Translations under genes and position numbers: made by a program
The notes under the pieces: model-generated
Told to the model about the DNA's origin: nothing
What the model saw: the letters and a program-made list of their open reading frames with translations, nothing else
Database searches by the model: none
Shown here: positions 1-7,929 of the stretch, piece by piece
Layout: each line of letters starts with the position of its first letter
How positions within the stretch are numbered: the first letter of the stretch is position 1
NCBI RefSeq assembly: GCF_947495735.1
Contig: NZ_CANMAA010000003.1
Location: 398,889 to 462,888, forward strand
DNA: 64,000 nt
Source of the DNA: an uncultured Pseudokineococcus sp.
GTDB lineage: Bacteria; Actinomycetota; Actinomycetes; Actinomycetales; Quadrisphaeraceae
Direction: 5' to 3'

Positions 1-1
1 C

Positions 2-40
2 GCCTCGGTCGCCGAGTACGCCCGCGCCGGCACGCGCTGA
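2..40 (+). CDS. C-terminal end of an unidentified protein (partial)
   Basis: The window opens inside an open frame that encodes ASVAEYARAGTR and then TGA. A strong hairpin follows 34 bases later, which fits the end of a plus-strand gene. Thirteen codons are too few to identify a family. The upstream sequence is needed to know whether it belongs to the inositol locus, for example as the missing binding protein of the ABC transporter. That idea is speculation. Confidence 0.35.
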   Translation, partial: ASVAEYARAGTR

Positions 41-74
41 CCCCGCGTCCGCGGCCGCGCCGCGGACGCACCTC

Positions 75-105
75 GGAGGCGGTGGGCGACTCGCCCACCG
101 CCTCC
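75..105 (+). terminator. Hairpin terminator after the leftmost gene
   Basis: GGAGGCGGTGGGCGA (75-89) and TCGCCCACCGCCTCC (91-105) are exact complements, a 15-bp arm around a minimal loop. There is no U-tract, as is usual for actinobacterial terminators. It lies just after the stop codon at 40. Confidence 0.6.
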
Positions 106-210
106 GTCGCGTCCGGCCCCGAGCACGGGCCGCGGCGCACCGCACGAGGACGAGCGCGCCGTCCAGCTCCTCCACGCACGCGGCCGGTCCCCCGCCGCGA
201 CCGCCGGGCG

Positions 211-287
211 CCCGTCGTCGAGGTCTCCTGACCGGCGCCTGGTCGTAGCGCTCTCCTGACGTGCCCCCGTCGTGGAGGTCTCCTGAC
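211..287. repeat. Degenerate direct repeats, CGTCGTnGAGGTCTCCTGAC
   Basis: Near-identical copies lie at 211-232 (CCCGTCGTCGAGGTCTCCTGAC) and 266-287 (CCCGTCGTGGAGGTCTCCTGAC). A weaker copy sits between them at 241-260 and a decayed one begins near 295. The period is about 25-30 bases. There is no protein-coding context. Confidence 0.6.
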
Positions 288-768
288 GGGCTCCCCCGCC
301 GTGAGGACCCCCTGGCGGGCGCCGTGCCGCGCACGCGCGCGGTCGACCGGCAGACGGCGCCCTCGGGGCCGTGCGCACGGTCCTGCCGGCGTCGAGGAGT
401 CCCGCACCGGGCGCACCGCGTCCGTCCTCCGACCTCGCCGGCGGCACGGCGCCGAGCCTCGGCGCGCTCCCGCCCCCTGGGCCCAGCTCGCTCGGGTGCC
501 CACCCCCCGACGGCGAGCGGGAGGAGCGCGTCGGCCACGGCCCCGTCCCCGTCCCCGTCGGGCCACCGAGGTCGCGGGGTCCGGACGACGGGTGCGCTCC
601 CGCACCCCGCCGCGGACCCCGGAGATGTCCCCGGTGACGCAGCGCGCGCTCGACGCGGCCAGGGCAGCAGCCACCGGGACACGTCCGTCAGGACCGGTCG
701 CCAGGACCCGTCCACCGGGTGACCCGGTCGGCGCTGGGAGCACCCGCCCCGCCACCGGCACCAGCGCC

Positions 769-868
769 CCTGAGCACCCCCGAGTCCTGAGCACCCCGGG
801 ACCTGAGCACCCCCGGGACCTCTCTGCACCCCTGAGACCTGAGCACCCCGGCACCTGAGCACCCCCGG
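769..868. repeat. Tandem CCTGAGCACCCC repeats
   Basis: The core CCTGAGCACCCC(C)G recurs at about 769, 786, 802, 839 and 854, with a degenerate copy between the third and fourth. The unit is 15-17 bases with small slippage differences. The array ends directly before the hairpin at 875-909. Confidence 0.65.
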
Positions 869-874
869 AGCGCA

Positions 875-909
875 CGAGAGCCCGCCCGTCGTCGACGGGC
901 GGGCTCTCG
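875..909 (-). terminator. Strong hairpin terminator after the ABC ATPase gene
   Basis: CGAGAGCCCGCCCGTC (875-890), loop GTC, and GACGGGCGGGCTCTCG (894-909) form a perfect 16-bp stem. It lies 47 bases beyond the stop of the leftward ABC ATPase gene and probably ends that transcript. It could act in both directions. Confidence 0.75.
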
Positions 910-955
910 GTGCGGGCCCGCGTGGCGGCCGCCCCGCGCGAGGCGGCGGCGCGGC

Positions 956-1819
956 TCAGGACGGGCGCAGCGCCCGCTCCCCGTCGCCGTCGGCCTCGAC
1001 CTCGGCGAGGGAGGAGCCCAGCTCGTGCCCGAGCGCCTCGAGCTCGGCCCCGCCCGCCATCTCGTTCGTCAGCTGGTCCAGGCCGATCTCCGAGCGCGAG
1101 GCGTCGAGGGACACGCGACCGCGGTTGAGGATGACGAAGTGGTTGCCCACCAGGTACGCGTGGTGGGGGTTGTGGGTGATGAAGACGACGCCGAGGCCCG
1201 CGTCGCGCGCCCTGGCCACGTACTTCAGGACCACCCCCGACTGCTTGACGCCGAGCGCGGCGGTGGGCTCGTCGAGGATGAGCACCTTCGCGCCGAAGTA
1301 GACGGCGCGGGCGATGGCGATGCACTGCCGCTGCCCGCCCGACAGGCTCCCGACGGGGCGCTCGAGGTCGGGGATGTCGATCCCCATCCGCAGGAGCTCC
1401 TCGTTGGCGACGCGCTTCATCGTCGCGGTGTCCAGGCTCCTGAGCGGGCCCTTCCGCAGCTCGGCGCCCATGAAGAAGTTCCGCCAGACCGACATCAGCG
1501 GCACGAGCGCGAGGTCCTGGTAGACGGTGGCGATGCCGCGCGCCAGCGACTCGCGGGGCGAGGAGAAGCTGACCTCCTCGCCGTTCACGCGCACGACGCC
1601 CTCGCTGTGCTGGTGCAGCCCCGCGATGATCTTGATGAGGGTGGACTTGCCGGCGCCGTTGTCGCCGAGCACGCAGGTGATCTCCCCCTGGCGCACCGTC
1701 ATCGAGACCCCCCGCAGGGCGTGGACGTTGCCGTAGCTCTTGCCGACGTCGGTGAGCTGCAGGATCTCCGTCGTGGGGCCGCTCACCGGGTCCGCGAGCC
1801 GGTCGTCGGTCGTGGTCAT
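956..1819 (-). CDS. Sugar ABC transporter ATP-binding protein (single domain)
   Basis: This 287-residue ATPase powers an ABC importer of the carbohydrate (CUT2) type at the inner face of the membrane. Walker A is GDNGAGKS near residue 45, the signature is LSGGQRQ near 150 and Walker B is VLILDEPTAAL near 170, with a switch histidine in FITHN. It has one nucleotide-binding domain rather than the two fused domains of RbsA, so it resembles FrcA-type ATPases and should work as a dimer. The ATG start overlaps the stop of the permease by four bases (ATGA), so the two are translationally coupled. Position at the end of the inositol operon suggests inositol or a related polyol as substrate; that is inference. 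Confidence 0.9.
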   Translation of the reverse strand: MTTTDDRLADPVSGPTTEILQLTDVGKSYGNVHALRGVSMTVRQGEITCVLGDNGAGKSTLIKIIAGLHQHSEGVVRVNGEEVSFSSPRESLARGIATVYQDLALVPLMSVWRNFFMGAELRKGPLRSLDTATMKRVANEELLRMGIDIPDLERPVGSLSGGQRQCIAIARAVYFGAKVLILDEPTAALGVKQSGVVLKYVARARDAGLGVVFITHNPHHAYLVGNHFVILNRGRVSLDASRSEIGLDQLTNEMAGGAELEALGHELGSSLAEVEADGDGERALRPS

Positions 1820-2922
1820 CGCTTCTCCGCCTGCTTCCGGACGACGAGGTTGACGACGGTCGCGAGCAGGAGCATCGCGCCGAGGAAGAGGCGGAACCAG
1901 TCCGGGTTCCACCCCGCGAAGACGATGCCCTGCGTCGTCATGCCGAAGATGAAGGCGCCGATCGCCGCCCCGACGGTGGAGCCGTACCCGCCGGTGAGCA
2001 GGCACCCGCCGACCACGGCCGCGATGATGAAGAGGAACTCGTTGCCGATGCCCTGGCCCGACTGGATCGTGTTGAAGGCGAAGAGCTGGTGCATGCCGGC
2101 GAACCAGGCGCACAAGCCGACGAACATGAACAGGCCGATCTTCGTCGCCCGCACCGGCACGCCGACCGCGCGGGCCGCGTCCGCGTCGCCGCCGACCGCG
2201 AAGATCCAGTTGCCGACCCGGGTGCGCAGGAGCACGTAGGTCGAGATCGCCACCAGCAGGAACCACCACAGGATGGTGATGCGGAAGCCCACCCCGCCGA
2301 TCGTGATCGTCGAGGAGAAGACCGCGCGGGCGGCGGCGAACCCGTCCATGTCCGAGATCGACGGCGTCGCGACCGTCCCGGTGATGACGCGCGTCACGCC
2401 GAGGTTGATGCCCTGGAGCATGAAGAACGTGCCGAGGGTGATGAGGAAGCTCGGCAGCCCGGTCTTCAGCAGCAGCCAGGCGTTGAAGTATCCGATGGCG
2501 AGCGAGACGGCCAGCGCGATGAGGATGCCGGCCCAGACGTTCAGGCCCAGCTGCCACGACGTGATGGAGGCGGTGATGGCCGAGGCGGTGACGGCGACGC
2601 CGGCGGACAGGTCGAACTCGCCGCCGATCATGAGCAGCGCGACGGCCACCGCCATGATGCCGATCGTCGAGCTCGCGTACAGGACCGTGGCCATGGACGA
2701 CACGGACCGGAACGGGTCGGCGACCGCGAAGAAGAAGGCGAAGATCGCCACGGCGCCGATCAGCGAGCCGATCTCCGGGCGCCCGAGCAGCGCCGCCAGC
2801 GGCGCACGACGGCGCACGCGGTCGTCGCGCGCGGGCGGCCCCGCCGGAGCGGCTCCCGTCGACGGGCTCGAGGAGCTGGGGTCTGGGCGCCCCGACGCGG
2901 GGCTGTGCGCGGTCTGCGTCAT
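1816..2922 (-). CDS. Sugar ABC transporter permease (RbsC/FrcC type)
   Basis: This 368-residue integral membrane protein is the channel subunit of a CUT2 sugar importer. After a polar, proline/serine-rich N-terminus (residues 1-45) come about eight to ten hydrophobic segments. The family-typical glycine-rich loop includes GGEFDLSAGV. The ATG at 2922 has a purine-rich AGAGAGG site upstream, whereas the frame continues further without a better start. It is paired with the overlapping ATPase gene. No periplasmic binding protein gene is adjacent, although one usually leads such operons. A cluster of dyads 254-289 bases upstream may control it. Confidence 0.88.
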   Translation of the reverse strand: MTQTAHSPASGRPDPSSSSPSTGAAPAGPPARDDRVRRRAPLAALLGRPEIGSLIGAVAIFAFFFAVADPFRSVSSMATVLYASSTIGIMAVAVALLMIGGEFDLSAGVAVTASAITASITSWQLGLNVWAGILIALAVSLAIGYFNAWLLLKTGLPSFLITLGTFFMLQGINLGVTRVITGTVATPSISDMDGFAAARAVFSSTITIGGVGFRITILWWFLLVAISTYVLLRTRVGNWIFAVGGDADAARAVGVPVRATKIGLFMFVGLCAWFAGMHQLFAFNTIQSGQGIGNEFLFIIAAVVGGCLLTGGYGSTVGAAIGAFIFGMTTQGIVFAGWNPDWFRLFLGAMLLLATVVNLVVRKQAEKR

Positions 2923-3300
2923 CGCAGCCTCTCTTCGGAGTGCGGCGGCCGCGGGGCGGACGCACCGCAGCGGGGTCCCCGGGACCGGGGCCGCCGGGGG
3001 CGACCGTCGGGCGTCGCGCCCGTCCGGCCCTCGCGGGTCGTCGGCGACCCGAGGGGCGTTGCGTGCCTGGTGCTGGGTGGTGCTTCGCGCTCCGCGGCGG
3101 CCCCTGCGGGCCGCGCGGCCACCCGCCCTCGTCGGCGGGTGGTGTGGATCGAGGATGACGCGACGAAGGCCGCAGGTCAAGGACTTCGTCCTGACAACAG
3201 GACACGTCCTGGCACCGGGGCGCCGGCGGGTCCGGCCGTCGGTCGGCGAGCGCGGCGAGCGGGCGCGGGGCCGACGAGGACGGGCGCGGAGGTGGTCTCC
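2923..3300. other. Promoter and leader region of the ABC genes, no gene
   Basis: No credible coding sequence is seen here. The region holds an ACCCGCC/GGCGGGT hairpin (3121-3140) and a dense group of GTCC/GGAC dyads (3176-3211). It separates the iol operon terminator from the transporter pair, so the transporter probably has its own promoter reading leftward, with a long leader of about 250 bases. Confidence 0.5.
3176..3211 (-). promoter_or_regulatory. Clustered dyads, probable operator of the ABC genes
   Basis: Two perfect overlapping inverted repeats share an arm: GTCCTG-ACAA-CAGGAC (3188-3203) and CAGGAC-AC-GTCCTG (3198-3211). A looser dyad (AGGAC-TTC-GTCCT) lies just left of them. The GGAC/GTCC half-sites recall the TTGTCC-N8-GGACAA dyad in front of iolC, so the same GntR regulator may bind both. 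That link is inference from partial similarity. Confidence 0.5.
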
Positions 3301-3307
3301 CCCACGA

Positions 3308-3341
3308 CGACGGCGCCGCCCCGGCGGGGACGGCGCCGTCG
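3308..3341 (-). terminator. Terminator after iolA
   Basis: CGACGGCGCCG (3308-3318) pairs perfectly with CGGCGCCGTCG (3331-3341) around a 12-base loop. Flanking CCCAC/GTGGG pairs extend the stem through a small bulge. It follows the iolA stop by 14 bases and separates the catabolic operon from the transporter genes. Confidence 0.7.
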
Positions 3342-3354
3342 GTGGGGTGCTGGG

Positions 3355-4860
3355 TCAGTCGTTCTGGGGGAAGCCGAGGTTCAGGCCGCCGTGGGAGGGG
3401 TCGAGCCAGCGCGAGGTGACGACCTTGCCGCGGGTGAAGAAGTGCACGCCCTCGGTGCCGTGGGCGTGGGAGTCCCCGAAGAGGCTGTTCTTCCACCCGC
3501 CGAAGGAGTAGTAGGCCATCGGCACGGGCACCGGCACGTTGATGCCGATCATCCCGACCTCCACCTCGTGCTGGAAGCGCCGGGCCGCGCCCCCGTCGTT
3601 GGTGAACAGGGCCGTGCCGTTGCCGTAGGGGTTGGTGTTGATGAGCTCCAGCGCCTGCTCGTAGGTGTCCACGCGCAGGACCGACAGCACCGGGCCGAAG
3701 ATCTCGTCGGTGTAGACGCTCATGCCGGTCGAGACGTGGTCCAGCAGCGTCGGGCCGAGCCAGAAGCCGTCGGCCTCGCCGTCGGGGCTCACCTGGCGCC
3801 CGTCCACGACGACCTTCGCCCCGGCCTCCTCGCCCGCCGCGACGTAGCTCTCGACCTTGTCGCGGTGGGCCCTGGTCACCAGGGGGCCCATGTCGGCGCC
3901 GCGGGTGCCGTCGCCGGTGCGCAGGGTGTGCGTGCGCTCGGCGATCCGCGCGACCAGGTCGTCCCCCACGCCGCCGACGGCCACCAGCGCGCTGACGGCC
4001 ATGCACCGCTCCCCCGCCGACCCGAAGCCGGCGTTGACGGCGGCGTCGGCGGCCAGGTCCAGGTCGGCGTCCGGCAGCACGACCATGTGGTTCTTCGCCC
4101 CGCCGAGGGCCTGGACGCGCTTGCCGGCCCGCGTGCCGGTCTCGTAGACGTACCGCGCGATCGGCGTCGAGCCGACGAAGGAGATGCTCTTGACGTCCTG
4201 GTGCTCCAGCAGGCGGTCGACGGCGACCTTGTCGCCCTGCACGACGTTGAAGACGCCGTCGGGCAGCCCGGCCTCCTTCCACAGCTGCGCCATCCACAGC
4301 GCCGCCGAGGGGTCCTTCTCGGACGGCTTGAGCACGACGGTGTTCCCCGCCGCGACCGCCACGGGGAAGAACCACATGGGCACCATCGCGGGGAAGTTGA
4401 ACGGCGAGATGATCGCCACCGGGCCCAGCGGCTGGCGCACCGAGTGCACGTCCACCTTCGTGGAGGCGTTCTCGGTGAAGCCGCCCTTGAGCAGGTGCGG
4501 GATCCCGCAGGCGAACTCCACGACCTCCTGGCCGCGGGAGACCTCGCCGAGGGCGTCGTCGAGGACCTTGCCGTGCTGGCTGGTGATGATCGCCGCCAGC
4601 TCGGGCTTGCGGGCGTTCAGCAGCTCGCGGAAGCGGAACAGCACCGCCGAGCGGCGCGCCAGCGAGGTGTCCCGCCAGCCCGGGAACGCCGCGGTCGCCG
4701 CGGCGACGGCCGCGTCCACCTCCTCCACCGAGGCCAGCGCGACCTCGCCCGTGGTGACGCCGGTGGCCGGGTTGGTCACCGGGGCGGTCCGCCCGCTCGT
4801 CGAGGCGGTGTGCGCGCCACCGACCCAGTGCGCGATGGTCTCGGGGGTCTGGTCAGCCAT
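3355..4860 (-). CDS. iolA: Methylmalonate-semialdehyde dehydrogenase (CoA-acylating)
   Basis: This cytosolic 501-residue enzyme oxidises malonate semialdehyde to acetyl-CoA, or methylmalonate semialdehyde to propionyl-CoA, with NAD and CoA. It is the last step of myo-inositol breakdown. The fold is a full-length aldehyde dehydrogenase: the NAD-binding stretch includes SPFNFPAM near residue 152, and the catalytic cysteine is Cys286 in GERCMA. The usual ELGGK glutamate motif is replaced by LGGAKNH near 252, the mark of the MmsA/IolA subfamily, which acylates CoA instead of hydrolysing. It is the most distal enzyme gene of the iol operon, 70 bases after iolH, and is followed by a hairpin. A role in valine breakdown is also possible. 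Confidence 0.93.
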   Translation of the reverse strand: MADQTPETIAHWVGGAHTASTSGRTAPVTNPATGVTTGEVALASVEEVDAAVAAATAAFPGWRDTSLARRSAVLFRFRELLNARKPELAAIITSQHGKVLDDALGEVSRGQEVVEFACGIPHLLKGGFTENASTKVDVHSVRQPLGPVAIISPFNFPAMVPMWFFPVAVAAGNTVVLKPSEKDPSAALWMAQLWKEAGLPDGVFNVVQGDKVAVDRLLEHQDVKSISFVGSTPIARYVYETGTRAGKRVQALGGAKNHMVVLPDADLDLAADAAVNAGFGSAGERCMAVSALVAVGGVGDDLVARIAERTHTLRTGDGTRGADMGPLVTRAHRDKVESYVAAGEEAGAKVVVDGRQVSPDGEADGFWLGPTLLDHVSTGMSVYTDEIFGPVLSVLRVDTYEQALELINTNPYGNGTALFTNDGGAARRFQHEVEVGMIGINVPVPVPMAYYSFGGWKNSLFGDSHAHGTEGVHFFTRGKVVTSRWLDPSHGGLNLGFPQND

Positions 4861-4930
4861 GTCTGCGTGTCCTCGTCCTTGGGTGCGGAGGTGCGGGGGT
4901 GCGGGGGTGCGGGGGTGCCGGGGGGTGGCG

Positions 4931-5818
4931 TCAGGACGCCGACGGGCTCGTCTCGGCGGGCAGCCCGTGCCGCGACGCGAGGTCGCGGATGGCGGCGAGC
5001 ATCGAGGTGCCGGACTCCTCGGCGCGCTCGTCCCACCCGAAGACGCAGGTGGTGAGGACGCCGTCGAAGCCGGTGCCGGCGAGGGCGTGGAAGACCTCGT
5101 CGAAGTCGACGTCGCCGCGACCGATGTCCATGTGCTGGTGGACGCGGGCGGTCGTGCCGGGCGGGTTGAGGATGTAGCGCAGCCCGTCCGAGGCGGTGTG
5201 GTCCATGGTGTCCGCCAGGTGCACGTGCGTGAGCAGGTCGCCGGCGCGCTCGATGATCCCCGGCGCGTCGTCGCCCTGGTGGAACGTGTGGGGCGTGCAG
5301 TAGAGGAACGACACGAGGGGGTGGTCGATGCCCCGCACCAGGTCGACGGCCGGCACGCCCAGCTCGACGAAGTCGTCGGGGTGGGGCTCGAGCACGAGCC
5401 TGACGCCCTCGCGCTCGAGCACGGGGAGCAGCTCCTCGAGGGAGCGCCAGAACATCGCCTCGGCGAGCTCGGGCTCCTCGGGGCGGCCGTTGAGCTCGGT
5501 GTTCATCGTGTCCACGCCGAGCTCGACGCAGATCTGGATGGCGCGCTCCCAGTACCGCACCGCGGCCCGGCGCTCGTCCTCGCCGGGGCCGGACCAGCGC
5601 ATCACCGGCAGCAGCGACGTCACGCCGACGCCGGCCGACGCCAGCGCGCCCCGGAGCGCCCGCACGGTGGCCAGGTCGACCCGGGGGTGCTTGAAGAAGG
5701 GGATGAAGTCCTCGCGCGGGGAGAGCTCCACCCACTCGTAGCCCATGCCGGCGACGACGTCGGGCAGCTCCAGCAGGGGGGTCGTCCGCAGCATCTGCGG
5801 GTCCAGGGCGATCCTCAC
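4931..5818 (-). CDS. iolH: IolH-like sugar phosphate isomerase/epimerase
   Basis: This 295-residue TIM-barrel protein belongs to the xylose-isomerase-like (AP endonuclease 2) family. From memory, the start (RIALDPQML), YEWIELSP-like and FFKHPR segments, and NGRPEE near residue 130 resemble Bacillus subtilis IolH, whose exact reaction is unsettled. Likely metal ligands are the glutamate in LEPHPDD, histidines in CTPHTFH and HVHLAD, and a late HQHMDIG. The GTG start overlaps the stop of the upstream iolG gene by four bases (GTGA), so translation is coupled. It could instead act as an inosose isomerase (IolI role). Its place in the operon supports a role on an inositol intermediate. Confidence 0.75.
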   Translation of the reverse strand: MRIALDPQMLRTTPLLELPDVVAGMGYEWVELSPREDFIPFFKHPRVDLATVRALRGALASAGVGVTSLLPVMRWSGPGEDERRAAVRYWERAIQICVELGVDTMNTELNGRPEEPELAEAMFWRSLEELLPVLEREGVRLVLEPHPDDFVELGVPAVDLVRGIDHPLVSFLYCTPHTFHQGDDAPGIIERAGDLLTHVHLADTMDHTASDGLRYILNPPGTTARVHQHMDIGRGDVDFDEVFHALAGTGFDGVLTTCVFGWDERAEESGTSMLAAIRDLASRHGLPAETSPSAS

Positions 5819-6891
5819 GCGGGCGCGCCCACCGCGGACCTGTCGGCGAGGCGCACCTCGACGCGCGCGCCGGTGCGCACCGACTCCACGCCGGCCTCGC
5901 AGACGGCCACGGCGGCGTAGCCGTCCCACACGCCCGGGCCGTCCACCTCGCCGCGGCGGGCGGCGTCCACCCAGCGCTGCACCTCGGTGTCGTAGGCCGG
6001 CCCGAAGCGCTCGCGGAAGCCGGGCGTGAGGCGCTCGGAGCGCAGCCCCTCGCCGGCGACGGTCTGGTGGCGGACGAGGCCGCTGTCGCGCCCGATCGTC
6101 GCGCTGCCGTCCTCGCAGACGACCTCGGTGCGCACCTCGTACGCGACGCCGGTGCGGACGAAGATCTCCACGTCGACGAGACGACCGCTGGCGGTCTCCA
6201 GCAGCACCAGCATCGGGTCGGAGGCGCCCTCGACGGCGTGCCGCGACGCCCGGGGGCGCAGCGCGGTGACGGCGGTCACCTCCTCGTCGAGCAGGAAGCG
6301 CGCGACGTCGACCTCGTGCACCACGGAGTCGTTGATCATCATCACGCTGTCGAAGTGCGGCGGGACGTCGGCGTTGCGGTGCGCGCAGTGCACCAGCAGC
6401 GGCTCGCCCAGGTCGCCGGAGTCCACCAGGTCCTTCAGCGCGACGTACTCGGCGTCGAAGCGGCGCATGAAGCCGAGCTGGACGAGGCGCCGGCCGGTGC
6501 GCTCGGCGAGCTCGTCCTCGGCGCGCACCACCGCGAGCGCCGACGCGGAGTCCGTGGTCAGCGGCTTCTCGCACAGCACGGGCTTGCCCGCCTCGAGGCA
6601 GGCCAGCACGAGGTCCCCGTGCGTGGGGCCGGGGCTCGCGATGACGACGGCGTCGACGTCCTCGGCCGAGATGGCCGCGAAGGGGTCGTCCACCGCCCGC
6701 GCGCCGGGGACCCCGGCGGCGACCTCGGCGGCCTTGGCGGCCACGAAGTCGTTGACCACGACCACGCGGGCGCCGGACGTGCGCTGGTGCAGCCGGGCCA
6801 CGTGGTCGGCGCCCATGAGGCCGACGCCGATGACGGCGACGCGCAGGTCCCCGGAGACGGCGGGTGCCGGGGCGGTGTCGGGGAGGCTCAT
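5815..6891 (-). CDS. iolG: Gfo/Idh/MocA oxidoreductase, probable inositol 2-dehydrogenase
   Basis: This 358-residue NAD(P)-dependent dehydrogenase probably oxidises myo-inositol to scyllo-inosose, the first step of the pathway. A Rossmann domain opens with [11 protein letters not shown] near residue 20. The family EKP motif (LCEKPLT near residue 105) carries the active-site lysine. A substrate-side stretch [12 protein letters not shown] near residue 185 contains the usual Asp/His pair. It starts with ATG inside the iolE stop (ATGA overlap) and ends overlapping iolH. A second member of the family lies beside the regulator at 13876. Which of the two is the main myo-inositol enzyme, and which handles another isomer, cannot be told from sequence. 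Confidence 0.85.
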   Translation of the reverse strand: MSLPDTAPAPAVSGDLRVAVIGVGLMGADHVARLHQRTSGARVVVVNDFVAAKAAEVAAGVPGARAVDDPFAAISAEDVDAVVIASPGPTHGDLVLACLEAGKPVLCEKPLTTDSASALAVVRAEDELAERTGRRLVQLGFMRRFDAEYVALKDLVDSGDLGEPLLVHCAHRNADVPPHFDSVMMINDSVVHEVDVARFLLDEEVTAVTALRPRASRHAVEGASDPMLVLLETASGRLVDVEIFVRTGVAYEVRTEVVCEDGSATIGRDSGLVRHQTVAGEGLRSERLTPGFRERFGPAYDTEVQRWVDAARRGEVDGPGVWDGYAAVAVCEAGVESVRTGARVEVRLADRSAVGAPA

Positions 6892-7862
6892 GCCGGGTTC
6901 TCCTGCGTCGTCGCGGGGCTCTGGTCGGAGGTGCGCAGGGGGCGCGGGCTGCCGAGCTCGACGGACGGGCGCCCGCACGAGGAGATGTAGCGGGCGGTGC
7001 GCTGCGCGATCGGCAGCGGCACGTCGGGCTCGCACGGGTAGAGGTCGTGCTCGACGATCGCGAACACGTCCAGCCCGAGCTCCTCGACGGCCTCGAGGAT
7101 CGGCGGCAGGTCCGGGACGCCCTGCGGCGGCTCGATCATCGAGCCGCGCTGCACGGCCGTCGGGAAGGCCAGGTCCTGCTCGAGCACCTCGGCGACGACG
7201 GCCGGGTCCACCTGCTTGAGGTGCAGGTAGCCGATCCGCTCGGGGTAGCGGCGGATCAGGTCGAGGTTGTCCCCGCCGTAGTAGCTGACGTGGCCGGTGT
7301 CGAGGCACAGCGGCACGAGCTCGGGGTCGGTCTCGGCGAGGAAGCGCTCGATGTCGCCCTGGTAGCCGACGTGGCTGTCGGCGTGCGGGTGGAACGCGAT
7401 GGAGAGGCCGAACTCGTCGCGCACGGCGCGGCCGAGGCGGTCCATGCCGGTGGCGAGGGCCTTCCACCGGTCGTCGTCGAGGTGGCGGCTCTCGATCGCC
7501 TCGCCGGTCCGGTGGTCGCGCCACACGTCGGGGATGACCACGACGTGCGTGCCGCCCATGGCCCTCGTCAGGCTCGCGACGTCGCCGACCTGCGCCCAGA
7601 CGGCGTCCCAGCTGTCGGGCCGGTGCAGGTGCTCGAAGACGGTCCCGGCGGAGACCTTCAGCCCCCGGGAGCCGAGCTCGTCGGCGAGCTGCGAGGGGTC
7701 GGTCGGCAGGTACCCGTAGGGGCCGAGCTCGATCCACTCGTACCCGCAGCTGGCGACCTCGTCGAGGAACCGCTGCCACGGCACCTGCTGCGGGTCGTCG
7801 GGGAACCACACGCCCCACGAGTCGGGCGCCGACCCGACCCTGATGCGGCTGCTGCTGGCCAT
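6888..7862 (-). CDS. iolE: Inosose dehydratase (IolE-like TIM barrel)
   Basis: This 324-residue protein should dehydrate scyllo-inosose to the diketone that IolD hydrolyses. It starts like IolE ([12 protein letters not shown]) and keeps the metal-site elements [13 protein letters not shown] near residue 42, [11 protein letters not shown] near 155, [14 protein letters not shown] near 190 and HLKQVD near 215. The length is slightly above the usual 290-300 residues because of a polar C-terminal tail. The ATG start is 67 bases after iolD, and its stop overlaps the iolG start. Position directly between iolD and iolG supports the assignment. Other sugar-phosphate isomerases share the fold. Confidence 0.82.
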   Translation of the reverse strand: MASSSRIRVGSAPDSWGVWFPDDPQQVPWQRFLDEVASCGYEWIELGPYGYLPTDPSQLADELGSRGLKVSAGTVFEHLHRPDSWDAVWAQVGDVASLTRAMGGTHVVVIPDVWRDHRTGEAIESRHLDDDRWKALATGMDRLGRAVRDEFGLSIAFHPHADSHVGYQGDIERFLAETDPELVPLCLDTGHVSYYGGDNLDLIRRYPERIGYLHLKQVDPAVVAEVLEQDLAFPTAVQRGSMIEPPQGVPDLPPILEAVEELGLDVFAIVEHDLYPCEPDVPLPIAQRTARYISSCGRPSVELGSPRPLRTSDQSPATTQENPA

Positions 7863-7929
7863 GCGTGCTGCTCCTTCGCGTCGTGCGTGCCCGGGGTGCC
7901 GGGCCGGGGGGGTGGGGTGCGGCGGGCCG

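Larger units (their letters stand above)
106..874. other. Long non-coding stretch with two short repeat arrays
   Basis: Almost 800 bases without a convincing gene. Open frames are present on both strands, but they are proline/arginine-rich, lack a plausible ribosome site and match no recognisable family. The stretch is C-rich and contains two degenerate direct-repeat arrays (211-287 and 769-868), and it is closed on the right by a strong hairpin. It may be decayed sequence or a repeat-rich spacer. Confidence 0.5.

Noticed and set aside
956..4375. A minus-strand frame of 1139 codons covering ATPase, permease and dehydrogenase genes
   Set aside because: Only 1819-956 is in the true ATPase frame; the upstream part is an out-of-frame reading of the permease and iolA.
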